NCBI GenBank assembly: GCA_025403435.1
Contig: CM046350.1
Span: 16,341,274 to 16,405,273 of the forward strand
DNA length: 64,000 bases
Reading direction: 5' to 3'
Source: Artocarpus heterophyllus
Lineage: Eukaryota; Streptophyta; Magnoliopsida; Rosales; Moraceae
Below are positions 52,954-64,000 of this stretch, piece by piece. A program made the position numbers and the translations under genes. The notes under the pieces are model-generated. The model was not told the DNA's origin. It saw only the letters and a program-made list of their open reading frames with translations, and searched no databases. How positions within the stretch are numbered: the first letter of the stretch is position 1; the number at the start of each line of letters is the position of its first letter.

Positions 52954-53482
52954 CAGGACAACCTAGTCGAAGGGTGAGTTGATGAAAGCTCTCTTTAGGA
53001 GTCGAGATAAGCTTCGATGATCTGGAAGCCAAGATGACTGTGTGATCAGATTCAGTGAATCATGTGACATGAGTTTAAATTTGGTAAAAGGCAACCGAAT
53101 CTCCACTGAATCAGGAAGGAACGAATTATACAAGATTTGAGCAAAAAGTCAAACAAAAGATATGGGAAAATTGTTGGAATATATAAGGAAAAAGAATATT
53201 CTTAATTTAATTGAGATTTTTTTTTAATATTTCATCGTTAATTTTTCGTATAAATTGTAACTCTAAATAGAGCTAAAGACCTCAGAAACGAGACCTTAGT
53301 CTTTCTTTAGTAAGTGAACTCTGAAAAATAGTAAAGCATTCTTTTAAAGTAGACGTAGCTTTCAATAAGTGAACCAGTATATTTTTTATGCTCTTATTTT
53401 TTTTTGCAATTTTCTATTTACTTTATACAAATTTTGTGAGTGTTTCGTGAGAGATATTGTTGGTGAATTTCTACCACCAACA
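52954..53482 (+). repeat. Truncated 3' LTR of the Tat element
   Basis: Aligns with about 44249-44771 of the 5' LTR (shared AGTCGAAGG, GAGTTGATGAAAGCTCTCTT, and end CTACCAYCAACA). About 80 bp of the LTR start are missing. Confidence 0.8.
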
Positions 53483-54523
53483 CCGATAAATAAGTATTCA
53501 ATGCGTGAAGTTATATATTATAATTTATATATATATATATATATATATATTATTGGATATTCATAATTATGAATATCATAGTTATTATATATAACATATT
53601 ATTTAATATTCAACTTTATCTTTTTTTTAAAAAAAAATAAAGCTTGTCTAATGATAAATTGTTTTTTTTTTTTTTTTTACTTTAGTTATATGAATCAAAA
53701 TTCTTGTATTTAAGTTCTCACTTTTTTTTAAATTTTGATTCTTAATAGTACCTTGCTAACAAAGAAATCAAAAGTGAAACAAAGTAATAAATTATGGATA
53801 AAAAATGAAACAAAATAATAAATTAAAGACCAACATATGACATTTTAAGAATATTTCGTTAAATATTTAACACCTAACTAATGAGCCCACCAAAACTAAA
53901 ACAAAGTAAAAAATTAGATACCAAAATAAGACTTTTTAAACGTTTAGGGACTAGACTAAGATTGATGGTAACCTTGAGGATTATTTGTGAAATTAACACA
54001 AATCATAACATACAATATTATCTTGATGTCTCGTAGTTGTCTTTCAGCACATTACTTTCTTCCTCCACCTCATCTGTCCGCGGGGAGAAAAATGAACATT
54101 TAACTCCTCAGTGCTTGTGACCTATTGGTACTAGCTCAAATGGGAATGTAGTTGTGGTGGTTTCCTAGTTTCAAGACAGTGGAGTTATAAAAAAGGTGGG
54201 GGAGCTTATCTAAGGATATGTAATGCGAAAAATTCATTGTTTAACAATATTTTACAAGGTATAATTTATTTCCAAATAAATGACAAATTGGCAGATACAT
54301 GTGTTTTTTGCTTAGTTATCTCTTCCTTTCCATCACTCTGATCTACAAACAACAAAGCCTCTAGGCCCTCGATTCAAAGAATGTGAGACTAGAAACTACA
54401 AAGCGACTTTTAGACCGATGAATATGAACTCAATTTTGTGTATGACACATGAAGTTAATAGTATATCCCCTTCCTCTCATCATGCTTTTTGCTGGGCAAC
54501 TCATAATCTTCACAGAACTTCAA
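53483..54523. other. Intergenic, including the presumed 3' UTR of the second ERF
   Basis: TA microsatellite at 53528-53550 and T-runs; no gene seen. The 78-codon ORF at 54449-54685 overlaps the ERF end and is a shadow. Confidence 0.6.
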
Positions 54524-55360
54524 TCACAAGGTAGACAACAAGCTATCCAAGAAGTCACTCCCCAAATCCTCAAACTCAAAAACATCAACAAAATTATTCT
54601 CAGACATGTTCTCCACACTTGCCTTTCTCCTCACTGCTGGCTGTTCGAACATCATCAGGCCGTTTTGATCTTCCCACTCTCTTGAACCTCTCTTTCTTGG
54701 ATTTGAACCGCGATTTCCGTAAGAGGTTGTGGATGGACAACTCGAATCGAATCCCGAGCAATCTATTCCAACAGCCTTGGCAACAGTCTCAAGAGGGAAA
54801 TTTAGGTAAGCCTTGGGGCCCCTAATTCTCAAGGCAGCCTTGTCATAAGCCAAGGCTGCTTCCTCTGCTGTGTCAAATGTCCCAAGCCAAACTCGAGCCC
54901 CATTCCTCGACGAGTCACGTATTTCAGCCGCGTACTTACCCCACGGGCGCCTCCTCACCCCCCGGTAGTGCCTTGTTGCCACCTTCTTGGCTCTCTCGAG
55001 GTTTGCTTCCTTGACTTGGTTGGCTGAATTGCCTTTACAAGGCTGCTCGTTATGCCCCACATTTCTCTGATCAGGAAGAATTACGCTGTCAAGAAGCTCT
55101 TCCCAAGTCTCGGTTCCCATTGATATCCACCTCCCAAGACTCGGTAATCGTTGTAACATCGCCATTGATCCATCTCTGCCGTCAAGATTAGGCAATTCTT
55201 CCCATGTCTGCGAGAACATTTCTGATGTGTTATTGCTCGTAATATCTTCATTCACTACTTCACCACTAATAAAGCTTGCCCAAACGTTCTCAAGAATACC
55301 TTCAGACGCCGCCGATTGGCCGTGTTGGTCTCTATCTACGGCCATTGTTTTTGTTGTCAT
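54524..55360 (-). CDS. ERF: AP2/ERF transcription factor with C-terminal EDLL-like activation motif
   Basis: A single-exon 278-aa ORF from the ATG at 55360. The N-terminal region holds two Trp-acidic motifs, [10 protein letters not shown] (52-61) and [10 protein letters not shown] (84-93). The AP2 domain runs from [20 protein letters not shown] (131-150) through [20 protein letters not shown] to [10 protein letters not shown] (180-189). A basic PRKRGSREW follows at 221-229, and the end [19 protein letters not shown] (260-278) resembles the EDLL-type acidic activation motif of group IX ERFs. The product should activate GCC-box genes in the nucleus. Subgroup is uncertain. It is on the opposite strand from the ERF at 38775; the Tat element lies between them. 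No defects seen. Confidence 0.93.
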   Translation of the reverse strand: MTTKTMAVDRDQHGQSAASEGILENVWASFISGEVVNEDITSNNTSEMFSQTWEELPNLDGRDGSMAMLQRLPSLGRWISMGTETWEELLDSVILPDQRNVGHNEQPCKGNSANQVKEANLERAKKVATRHYRGVRRRPWGKYAAEIRDSSRNGARVWLGTFDTAEEAALAYDKAALRIRGPKAYLNFPLETVAKAVGIDCSGFDSSCPSTTSYGNRGSNPRKRGSREWEDQNGLMMFEQPAVRRKASVENMSENNFVDVFEFEDLGSDFLDSLLSTL

Positions 55361-57210
55361 GAAAACTAGATGATCAAGCTCTCAAAATCATACAACTATT
55401 GTTTGATATCATATATGAAATAATTAGAGAGAATTAGTTTGAAGGCAGAGAGATATGAAAAAGCTCAAACTCGTATTTTGAACAGCTTGTATTTGCTTTG
55501 ATTTCCATATGCTTTTTATGAACGGAAACCTATGTTTCAATTTAGCAGCTGAATTCATGGAGGAAATTAGGATTCAAGCACTTTAGAAAGGAGGTGGGGG
55601 ATTAATTTAAAATATCTCATATTGACTTGTGTGCTTCTTCTAATCATTTTCTGCGGCTTTCTCAATGTTGATTCTCTGTACTTTCAATTTTTTTAATTGG
55701 TAATTGGCCTAGAATTCATGATTTACAACACAAGGAACTGAGTAGGAGAAGGATTGAAAGCTGGCATAGAATAAACATATTGACTTTTTTTTAAAATTTT
55801 ATTTTCTTTATGTTGCTTATGCTTTGGTTACAAATTATTTTGCCACTATTTTGTACCTATCCTTGTGACACTAATCCGATCATTTTTGCTCCATTCTGCA
55901 ACTATTATTGTGTTTCTCTTGGTGTACCAACTAATTTTTAGAAAGATTTTTTTTTTTTTTTTTTTTTTGGTGTGTGTGTTGTGTGCGTGTTTTGGTTTTA
56001 TATTTGGGGAATCTTGAGAAATGTTAATCCCAGATAAGAATTTGGTGGGGTTTAGTCCTTTAAATTATTGTTGAAGCTAGTTAGCCGAAAAAGAGGAAAA
56101 ACAAAATAAAATAAAGCAGTGAAGTTGATTGGAAGCATAATGATTGTGTACTTCTTAAAAAGAGGAGGAAAAGATTAACAACTTCTCAGTCATTTTTAAT
56201 TTATTGAGAGTGAGATGCATGTATTAAACAACGCCATTCTTAAATTACTCCAAATATACTCTCCTCTTGGTTCCCAACAAAGATTTTGCTAATCTTAATT
56301 AAAGTTAAAAAGGTGTCACACTTTTCAGATTCCACTTTCTGCCAGCTCTTCTCAGGGTTCTTCTTGCTCTTATATTACTATAAAAGTAATAATATAGTTC
56401 TATATACACTTTTTTGCTTGAATAGTGTAGTTCTCAACTTTGCTTTTAAGTGTTTATAGTTAATGGCTATTTTGAACTAATGCTACTGCTATGTTATAGA
56501 AAAGAGGAACGAAAGAAGTGGGGAAAGGGATACTTGAATGGAGAATGTGAGTTATTTGTTTGGTCGGAAGAAGTAAGGAGCTAAAAAAAGAAAAAGAAAT
56601 ACGAGAGATAAAAATTATATTTGGTCTCTCTCCAGGGTTGGATGGATTTTTGAATGGAAAACTTGCAACCAAATAACGATGATCAAAATTATTTTTTTCA
56701 TCTTTATTTTCTGAAGATAATAAATAGATGAAGAAAATGACATATATGTATATATTTACAAACCCATCATTTTTCTTTCCTTTTTTTATCAAACAACCTA
56801 AGAGAAAACTAGATCCTAATTTTTGATCTCTTAGAAGACCACTATGTCCTTTTTCTCTCCTTACCAAAGGAGTGTAAATGCATTGTTTAAGCTAATTAAA
56901 TTAATCTATGAATTTTGCTGTTTAGCATTATAGTACTGCTAGTTAGATTACTCAAAGATTACAACTAAACAGAGACTAATAAACTTCCCTTTTTTGCTGT
57001 TTAGCATTATAGTACTGCTAGTTAGATCACTCAAAGATTACAACTAAACAGAGACTAATAAACTTCCCTCTATACCCTGCAAAGGACCAACACTATGCCA
57101 ATACTGATACATGTGGGCAAGTGAAAACTTTATAGTATTTTATCATTGTTGGATGTTTAGAAGGGCTAAAAAAAATCATTTTTTGCATAATTAATAACAT
57201 TTTAGCTATT
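55361..57210. other. Intergenic upstream of the second ERF
   Basis: The presumed ERF promoter lies to the right of 55360. T-run at about 55949-55968, and a 79-bp tandem duplication at 56913-57070. The 135-codon minus-strand ORF at 56460-56867 is low-complexity and not supported. Confidence 0.6.
56913..57070. repeat. 79-bp tandem duplication
   Basis: The block from TTTTGCTGTTTAGCATTATA to AATAAACTTCCCT occurs twice with one visible substitution (GATTACTC/GATCACTC). It is a recent local duplication. Confidence 0.95.
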
Positions 57211-57323
57211 GTGGTTGTAGATATAGCTTAACGGTAAAACCACACCCGACTTCACTTGGGGGTGAAGAGTTCAATTTCCTCCCCCTAAGTTCAAAAATAA
57301 GGAAAAAAAAAAAAAAAACTTTC
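57211..57323 (+). mobile_element. Short tRNA-derived SINE with target duplication
   Basis: A tRNA-like head with box A (TAGCTTAACGG, 57224-57234) and a box-B-like GAGTTCAATTTCC (57268-57280) is followed by a poly(A)-type tail (57302-57318). TAGCTATT lies on both sides (57203-57210 and 57324-57331). The head cannot fold as a full tRNA. Two RNA polymerase III boxes, an A tail and a duplication together support a SINE. Confidence 0.75.
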
Positions 57324-57988
57324 TAGCTATTTGAAATACTAGGCTGTTTCAATCTTTTGCCTCAACCACAAACAAACCCTGAAAAACCAAAACGTCAACT
57401 TAGAAACAAAATAACTAATCCTTATTTTTTATCCATAATAATAATAATAATCTGCACGGCAACAATAGGCTGGCAATTACTTGAGGCACAAGTATAGCCA
57501 CCTTGAATCAACCAAGGAAAATAAAAAGGTTGATTACTAGGCTGGGAATATTATTTAAAAAATAAATAAAAGCCACACAAAAGAAGACTCTCAGCGCCGC
57601 AGAGGGGAATTTATGTGGTTGGTGACAAATCAAGGGATGATATACGGTCCCATATATCCGAGTTCAATGTACTGGAAAATGAGAAATTTTCTAATGACTT
57701 TATTTGTCCAGGAAATTGAAAGCAATGGATGGACTATGGACCAGGAATGTGACAAATCAAGAAATTCAAATTGGGAATGTGTAAATTAGCCAAAGAGTTT
57801 GACTATCTTTTGCGTCCATCGGTAGCTAAATGAGCTCACAGGTTTGAAAGTTGGACGAGTTTGGTAAGAATTGCTAGCGCTTACAAAGATGCACCTTTAC
57901 ATGATTTTTGTGTCTTTGTTAGCTTAGGAGCATTAAGCGAAAGCAAATTCTCTATCCCATTTATTTGTCTATTACTAGTCTATAATCC

Positions 57989-58023
<35 letters not shown>

Positions 58024-58979
58024 TTACTCTGGGAGGGTCCCTAAGTCAAGACCTCGTAAGTTTGCTATCAAAGAGCCTAATAAAGATCCTTGGTAGCAAC
58101 TTCACCTTAGGCTACGTTTGGTAAGAGGGAAGAAAATGGGAATGAAAAATAAAAGCATTTAAATTATAAATCGATGTGAATAAAAATATAGAAGCAGATG
58201 AGCTCTTTTTTTAATTATTGCATTTGGTGTGGACTCTCTTTATTAATCACTAATATATATTTGAAGATATTAATACCAAAACTCTCCGTCTTTTATCTTT
58301 TACCACGTAATCATTGATCTTAAAACCCTTCCACTAATTCACCTACGTCCCTTTTCAACTTCCAAACAAAAAAGCATTGTATAGATATTCTATCCTCTTA
58401 CGATTTTAAAGGGGAAAAAGAAAACTAGTGTTGGGCAGAGTAGTTAAAACTGTTTTTACGGTAACATATGAAAGTTTTATATTGTAGCAATTTTTTTTAT
58501 TATTATTATAGTATGTGAAAACTTTACACTGTTTATAACCAAAAAAGTTATCCAAATCAACTTGCTAAACATCCCCTAAAGGTGATTTGGAGGAAAAAAC
58601 TCATAATTTAAATATCGATTTTGAGTAAATATAATAATTTTCTTCTACCATCATTAAATCCAACCATTGAACAAAACAATAAAAAAATGAATCATTTACT
58701 ACATTTTTCTTTTAAAAGTACAAGGGTTCAAAATGCACCTCACCTTAATCATGTCTTTAGGCCTCGCCTGATACACTGGGTATGGACTAGGATTGACACT
58801 ATTTTTTCCCAAATCCATGTTTGGCAGCAAATATTGATCCCTGATTACTTGGCATTTTACTGGAAAATAGTCCCATCATCCATGTGGGATTAGTAATACC
58901 ACAAAAAATGATAGGATTAATACTCCCAATAGGGATTACCCAAAGTCCTATTACTCTCTAATAAGCCTCCTCCTTTCTC

Positions 58980-59340
58980 AGATCTGCTGCCCGAGAAAAG
59001 AAGCCACCATCATCGCTGGAGCTAGGCGGAACTCACAGTGACGATCGAGAAGCCGCCGCCGCAAATATCCACCACGCTACCAGCGACAACGGAGATCCTC
59101 TCCCCCACGACGACGCCCAATCCCCCTCCCCACCCGCCCGACAACAACAGCGACAAGCTTCTCTTCTCTAGCGACGGTGACCAAGATACACTGCCACGCG
59201 ACGACAACGACGACCAACTTTGCTTCCCCAGCGATGGCAATTGAGGTCATCCCCTACCCCATGACAACACCTGAGGTCATGATGGTGATCACGCCTTGAT
59301 GACCACTTCATCCTTCGTCTGTGATGACGAGCAAGATGTT
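58980..59340. repeat. GC-rich island with GAC/CGA triplets
   Basis: A base-composition island rich in GACGAC and GCCGCC. The short ORFs on both strands (Pro/Thr-rich or Ser/Gly-rich) mirror each other and are not supported as proteins. The type is like the CT/GC islands at 33.7 and 60.5 kb. Confidence 0.35.
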
Positions 59341-59377
59341 TTTTTTATCAAATCGGTGGTTCTGAATTTGGGCGCCA

Positions 59378-59547
59378 TTCGTTTAACTAGATAGTTAAAA
59401 CTGTTAAAAGTATAAAGTTTTTATATGCTATAATATAAAAACTAAAATAGGCTTAGTACAAAGCTAAGTTAGACTACTGTATAAAGTTAATACATGCTAC
59501 AATAACATCATTTTAATTTTTAGTTCTAACTATGTTATCAAACACAT
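59378..59547. mobile_element. MITE-like element, about 170 bp
   Basis: Imperfect terminal inverted repeats: the left CGTTTAACTAGATAGTTAAA (59380-59399) pairs with the reverse complement of the right CTAACTATGTTATCAAACAC (59526-59545), about 70% over 27 bases. The inside is AT-rich with ATAAAGTTTTTATATGCTAT and ATACATGCTACAATA. No clear target duplication. Confidence 0.45.
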
Positions 59548-60489
59548 TCTTAGTTTTTGTTTTTTCTTTTCCTATTGATAATTGGTTTGGGTTTACTTTT
59601 CTTTTTTCCTTTTTTATAAAAAAAATCTTAATATAGCGTATATTTTTTATTCACATAATTGAATAACTAGTTCAACAAAATACTTTTTAAAAATACTTAT
59701 GGCCAATTACTATAGTATGATATATACCAAACACGTGATAAAATTCTACACAATTTAATCCTAATTCTTTAATATACTTGGTGTCAAATCTAACACCAAA
59801 TGTAGCATGTGTTACATTTTAAATTTTGGTTACTAATGGGGAATTTGCTCACTTTTTTCAAATCATTTTCAAACTAAACATTTGTTTTTATATGTTGCAA
59901 AGTTTAAAATCTATGACAAAAAACTAGATATAGCATTTAAAATAGCATCATATATCAAAGCAAGAACATAAAAATGTCTTTTTTAATATTTTTTTTGCCT
60001 CAAATATAACATTAGCATTAGCATTAAAGATAATATAAAGAGAGCACCAGACCAAATGGCCCAACCATTTAATTGACCTAGATATGAAAGTTATGCTTCG
60101 TTTTGAAAATGAGTTTGAACCAAAATGGTCTAAATCTATTTTCTATTTTTTTATAAAATTTAAATTACGCTCAAACTTTTTTTCTTTGTTATAACCCATC
60201 TCCCATACGGGCTATAAGTTGGTTAAACCCAAACTTTAAAAGCCCGTTTTAGGCGTCATACCTAGTGTGGACCTAGTTAACTTTCATCATGTTAGATTTA
60301 CACCAATCCACAAAAGCAGGCCCAAGGCCCAATCTAGTACAATAACTCATAAGTTGTCTCTTTAGAGATAATCACGTAATAGGCCACTTTTTTAATCTAT
60401 TAAATTTCTTATGCCACAATTTATAAAAAAAAATATATAAGCTACAAATCTTAGACTTGCCATAAAATTTAAACTCAGCATTTATTTTC

Positions 60490-61260
60490 CACTCATTCTC
60501 ATTTTGTTTTCCCTCCTTTTTTTTTTTCTCTCTCTCTTTCCCCTCTCACTCTTTTTCTTTCATTCTTTCTCTATCTCTCTCCTCTCACTTTCTCTGATTC
60601 TCTCTCTCCGCTTTCATTCTCTCTATCTCGAACCTGCGCTGTCACCAGACTTCCTCACCGCCCCTGTCGATGATCGAATTGCGACGGAGCTTTGTGACAG
60701 AGGTTCACGACTATCTCCTCTGCCCGTCAACTCCTTTACTCATGACGACAAAGCTCGCAACGGAGCTTCACAGTGACATAGTTGTGGCATCGATCTCTCT
60801 CTCACTTCGCTTGAGCAGCGTCACTAATGGATGAAGTCGCGTAGCTCTAATCAAGGTTCGATCCATGGCATGATTCAGGTCGTTTAAGATCAACACTGGA
60901 GAAGATAGAAAGAGAATCGACCTGAGAAGTACGACAACGGAGAGACCCCGATCTGGTCTATCGTGGTTGACTTCGGCTCCTCCGTCCTCGTTGCCAACCA
61001 TTAGTTGAATCTAATCGATTGGATCTTCGACCTCCGTCTTAGCCAAAATCCAGTGGATGTGTTTTTTTGTTGTTGTTGTTGTTGTTGTTGTTTTGGTGGT
61101 AGGCAGTATTTTTCTGGCTTTTTTTTTTCCTTTTTTCTTTTTTCTTTTGGACGCTAGAGATGTAGCTGCTGTGGAAATAAGCCGATGGCCGGGAAGAGGG
61201 AGAAAGAGGGGAGAAAAATGTCCCAAAGGGACATGCACTTGTTTTAGTGGGGCATGAAAA
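60490..61260. repeat. CT-rich then GC-rich dispersed repeat, second copy
   Basis: A CT-rich lead-in (60510-60630) and a GC-richer core with ATGACGACAAAGCTCGCAA (60741-60759), similar to the motif at 34155-34180. The flanks carry an inverted pair, TTATGCCACAATTT (about 60409-60422) and AAATTTGTGGCATAA (about 61354-61368), so a DNA transposon of about 960 bp is possible. Confidence 0.4.
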
Positions 61261-63659
61261 ATGTATTGTAAGAACAAGCAAGTCACAACATATCCTCAAA
61301 AAAACACAAAATATCTTAATGAGACACCTAATATATTTTAATGGCACATATATTAAATTTGTGGCATAAAAACTTTTTATATTTTGTAGCAAAAAATAAA
61401 AATTGTCTAAAAATTATACCTATATTGTAGGAAGGTCATATTAGAATTTCAAACTCCAACATTGACTAGATCGTCTGAAACTCTTTTATAATTTTTTGGA
61501 AATATTTTCTCGTACTTGTCATTTTTTCACTAGTCTCATATTATTTTATAATTTTGTGATCGAGAAAATTACATGCTATGGCACACTTTTAAAAACTGTA
61601 TTTATTCATGTCACACTACCACTTATACATAATATTTATTATAAACAAGTTTTAAAAGATGATATTTATAAAAGTTTCCCTATATGATTTAAGTAAAATT
61701 ACTACAAATTAAAATAAAACAAAGTTCAATAGTTAATATTAGGTAATGAACTCAAATTTTATACATGGAAAAAAGTATGGACCTAAAAGTTTACAGTGAC
61801 CAAACTAATTTTATATGATTTGATTTGCCACCCGTTTGTTTCATAAGTTTGAATTACAGTTTGAACCATTTTGCTATAAATTTTGAACCAAACAGGCCAT
61901 CGGTTTCTCTTGAAAGTTTTGGACTAAACAAAAATGCTTTTCCTTTTTTGTTGAAATATCAAAAACCAAAATGAATGTCCCATCCCACATAGATTGCACA
62001 TAAAAATGGCGGGTACCTCCCTCCTTCTAAAAGATTAGTTTTTTTTTTCTGCTTTTTCCATGCTCCCTTCATTTGTTCACCCTCCTTAAAATGAGCCATT
62101 TTTGCCCATGAAATCTAACTATTACACAGTTTGTTTCTTTATTTATTCATTTCTCTTCACGATTCTTGTAGTTTGTACATGAAAGGAAAACCTTGTCAAG
62201 TGAGGCTTAGTATGAGATCCATTCTATTATTACCAGAGACAAAGGCACCAAGTGAAAAAACTAGAAATTTTGTTTAAGGAGTTTTGAGTTGAATGAACGT
62301 TTTAAACTAGTGTAATAAAGACTTAAAAATATCTTCTCTTTAATATTTCTATTAATCTATAATTCTTTATGTTTCTTTCTTCCAATTTTTAAACTTTAAG
62401 TGGAATGACAATTTTTTGTTTGGGTTTTTTATTTGAAATTATAGTGGATGCAAGCCAAAAAAAAATGAAATAATAAAGTACAATTAAAAGTAAAAGTGAT
62501 GAAACTTTAAAACATTTAGGTAAAATTTAAAATTACAAAGAATTAAGGGGGAAAATAAGAAAAGTGCACAGAAAATTAATAACTTAAGAAAATATATCAT
62601 AGAACTATTTTAATTGATGTAATTGTTTGAAATTATAAAAAATTGAGGGGTTATGTAAGAAACAGTGAAGGTTACAATCATAGATCTCACCTTAATTCCC
62701 TTCGTCGTTGAAGGCACCATGCACCGGGGGCTTGAGCCCCTCAACTAAATTTGTTGCTCTTTACGCCTATTTTCTTGTGTATGTATGTTAATTAGCAAAA
62801 ATTGCGCAAACCCTCCTAAAAAGTTAATTATGTAATCTTACTTGTTCACAAAACTTCAAAGTCGTGTGTTGGTCCAATCTATAAGAAGCCTTGATAAGAA
62901 AAGAAAATAAGAGAATAAAAAACTAAAGAGAATTATATGTTATGCCACATCTTTAAAAGTCGTGTGTATTTATACCACACTTGAAAAAGTTTAGACCACA
63001 TTGTTATTTATATTGCATGTTAAGTTGTGCTACAAATGAACATGTATAACATTTACAAAAAGTATATAAAACTAAGAGTTCCCAACCTCTTCTCTACACA
63101 GAGTCCAGACTAGTTGCTTTACTTTTTATCTGTTGTTATTTTTTTTTTTTTTTTTTAAGAAAACATACTATAAGAGCTTTTGTAGTTCCTTGTTCATGGT
63201 TTCACCCTAATCTTTTTTCTCTTCTTCTATAATATATATATATATATATGTAATATATATATATATGTATGTATTTATATGTATATTTTGCATCTGATAC
63301 CAATAAACAATCACCGAAGACAAAGAAAACATAGAAGAAAAAAGAAAATAAAAAAAGACTTCATCAATCAACAAGTATCACAAACATCTTGTATTATTTT
63401 AGCTCTTGTTTTTAGTTGGCAGTCTTTATATCTTTATTTTAATTTTTAATATTTTTGCTCTTATTTTTGTACTCATTTTTATTTGATTTACAGTAGTAAA
63501 TAGATGAATCATTTAAGGGATTTAAGTATTATTGTTATTTCTAGTTCATATAGCTTGAAAAGTTTGCTCACTTCATATATGTGCCCCATGTTAGCATGTC
63601 TTTCACTAGTCATGTCTGATTGTGAAAAAATAACTCTTGTCTAGTAGTAAGGCTTAAAA

Positions 63660-64000
63660 CTACAAAGCATAGTTTATGTCTATCTACCCAAGATGAAGAA
63701 AAATTCTCTCCTTTCATATTTTATAATTGTCCCCTTTAAGTTTAGGAATTTCACATCTAATATTAGAGTAATTTACAGGTTGTAAGGCTACATAAAAATT
63801 AAAACTTACATGCTTACATTTCATAATTTTTAAGACTAATAAACATAGATCATGTTTTACTAATGTAAATCATGTTCCAAAATTATGAATCCAGTGACAT
63901 AAAACTTGCCTGTGAGTTAAAGTTCTAATTCAATTAGATTCACTTAACTTTATGATAAGATTATCAAATTATATTCCTTTTCTTAATTTATGTGGATAAA
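63660..64000 (-). pseudogene. Second copy of the 20-24 kb copia family: gag start and leader (runs off the window)
   Basis: Aligns base for base, with scattered changes, to about 22800-23130: gag start region with KLKGDNYKI-type coding, then AT-rich leader. The same two gag stops are present. The left boundary near 63660 is approximate; the copy is cut there or diverges. Confidence 0.8.

Larger units (their letters stand above)
44170..53482 (+). mobile_element. Degenerate Ty3/gypsy element of Tat type
   Basis: About 9.3 kb. Order: 5' LTR (44170-44771), gag (about 44840-46400), protease (46426-47168), RT (47590-48500, with a duplication), RNase H and a second archaeal-like RNase H (48900-49700), integrase (49880-50720), an antisense ORF region (50990-52944) and a truncated 3' LTR (52954-53482). 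Nearly every domain has stops or frameshifts. No 5-bp target duplication is seen (TAGAG left, CCGAT right), so the ends are eroded. The dual RNase H and the antisense ORF after integrase are known marks of the Tat lineage (Grande, Retand, Ogre relatives). Confidence 0.85.
57332..63659. other. Intergenic with MITE-like and CT-rich repeats
   Basis: About 6.3 kb without a supported gene. It holds the small repeats listed separately, a GTT microsatellite at about 61068-61090 and TA runs near 63230-63260. The ORFs (58621-58893, 59038-59244, 60504-60776, 61057-61257 and others) are low-complexity or featureless. Confidence 0.55.

Noticed and set aside
57211..57290. A functional tRNA gene
   Set aside because: Boxes A and B are present, but the arms cannot form a full cloverleaf and an A tail with target duplication fits a SINE better.

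Overview
This is nuclear DNA of a flowering plant, probably a dicot. It is AT-rich with long gene-poor stretches full of decayed LTR retrotransposons. One gene has plant-style introns (a RAC/ROP GTPase), and there are two single-exon AP2/ERF genes. A run of exactly 100 N at 20138-20237 marks a scaffold join of unknown size.

Layout. 1-2768: 5' end of a minus-strand Ty1/copia element (gag start, long leader, primer-binding site, LTR). 2831-19332: an old minus-strand Ty3/gypsy chromovirus with a 3.05-kb LTR, chromodomain, integrase, RNase H, RT, protease and gag. Its RT is split by a young plus-strand LTR element at 8469-17418. 19333-20137: leader-like sequence up to the gap. 20238-24676: a second decayed minus-strand copia element, cut by the gap at the RT active site; another copy of its family starts at the right edge (about 63660-64000). 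28286-30791: ROP GTPase, minus strand, seven exons. 38775-39341: ERF gene, plus strand. 44170-53482: a degenerate plus-strand Ty3/gypsy element of the Tat type, with two RNase H domains and an antisense coiled-coil ORF. 54524-55360: second ERF gene, minus strand. 57211-57323: a short tRNA-like SINE. The rest is intergenic DNA with MITE-like repeats and CT/GA-rich islands.

The most unusual object is the element at 8469-17418. Its two 2362-bp LTRs differ at only two positions I could find, and it has a perfect TCGAT target duplication, a tRNA-iMet-type primer-binding site and a polypurine tract. It has no gag or pol. It carries two intact intronless ORFs instead: a 173-aa basic Cys-rich protein resembling the nucleic-acid-binding/silencing-suppressor proteins of some filamentous plant RNA viruses, and a 216-aa LOG-family (cytokinin-activating enzyme) protein. 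It looks like a non-autonomous element with a two-gene cargo, probably moved in trans by chromoviruses of the kind it landed in.

Host genes: the ROP is a plasma-membrane signalling switch. The ERFs are ethylene/jasmonate/defence-type transcription factors, one clearly of group IX, and may be remnants of a local ERF cluster separated by the Tat insertion. No CRISPR, rRNA or functional tRNA gene was seen.
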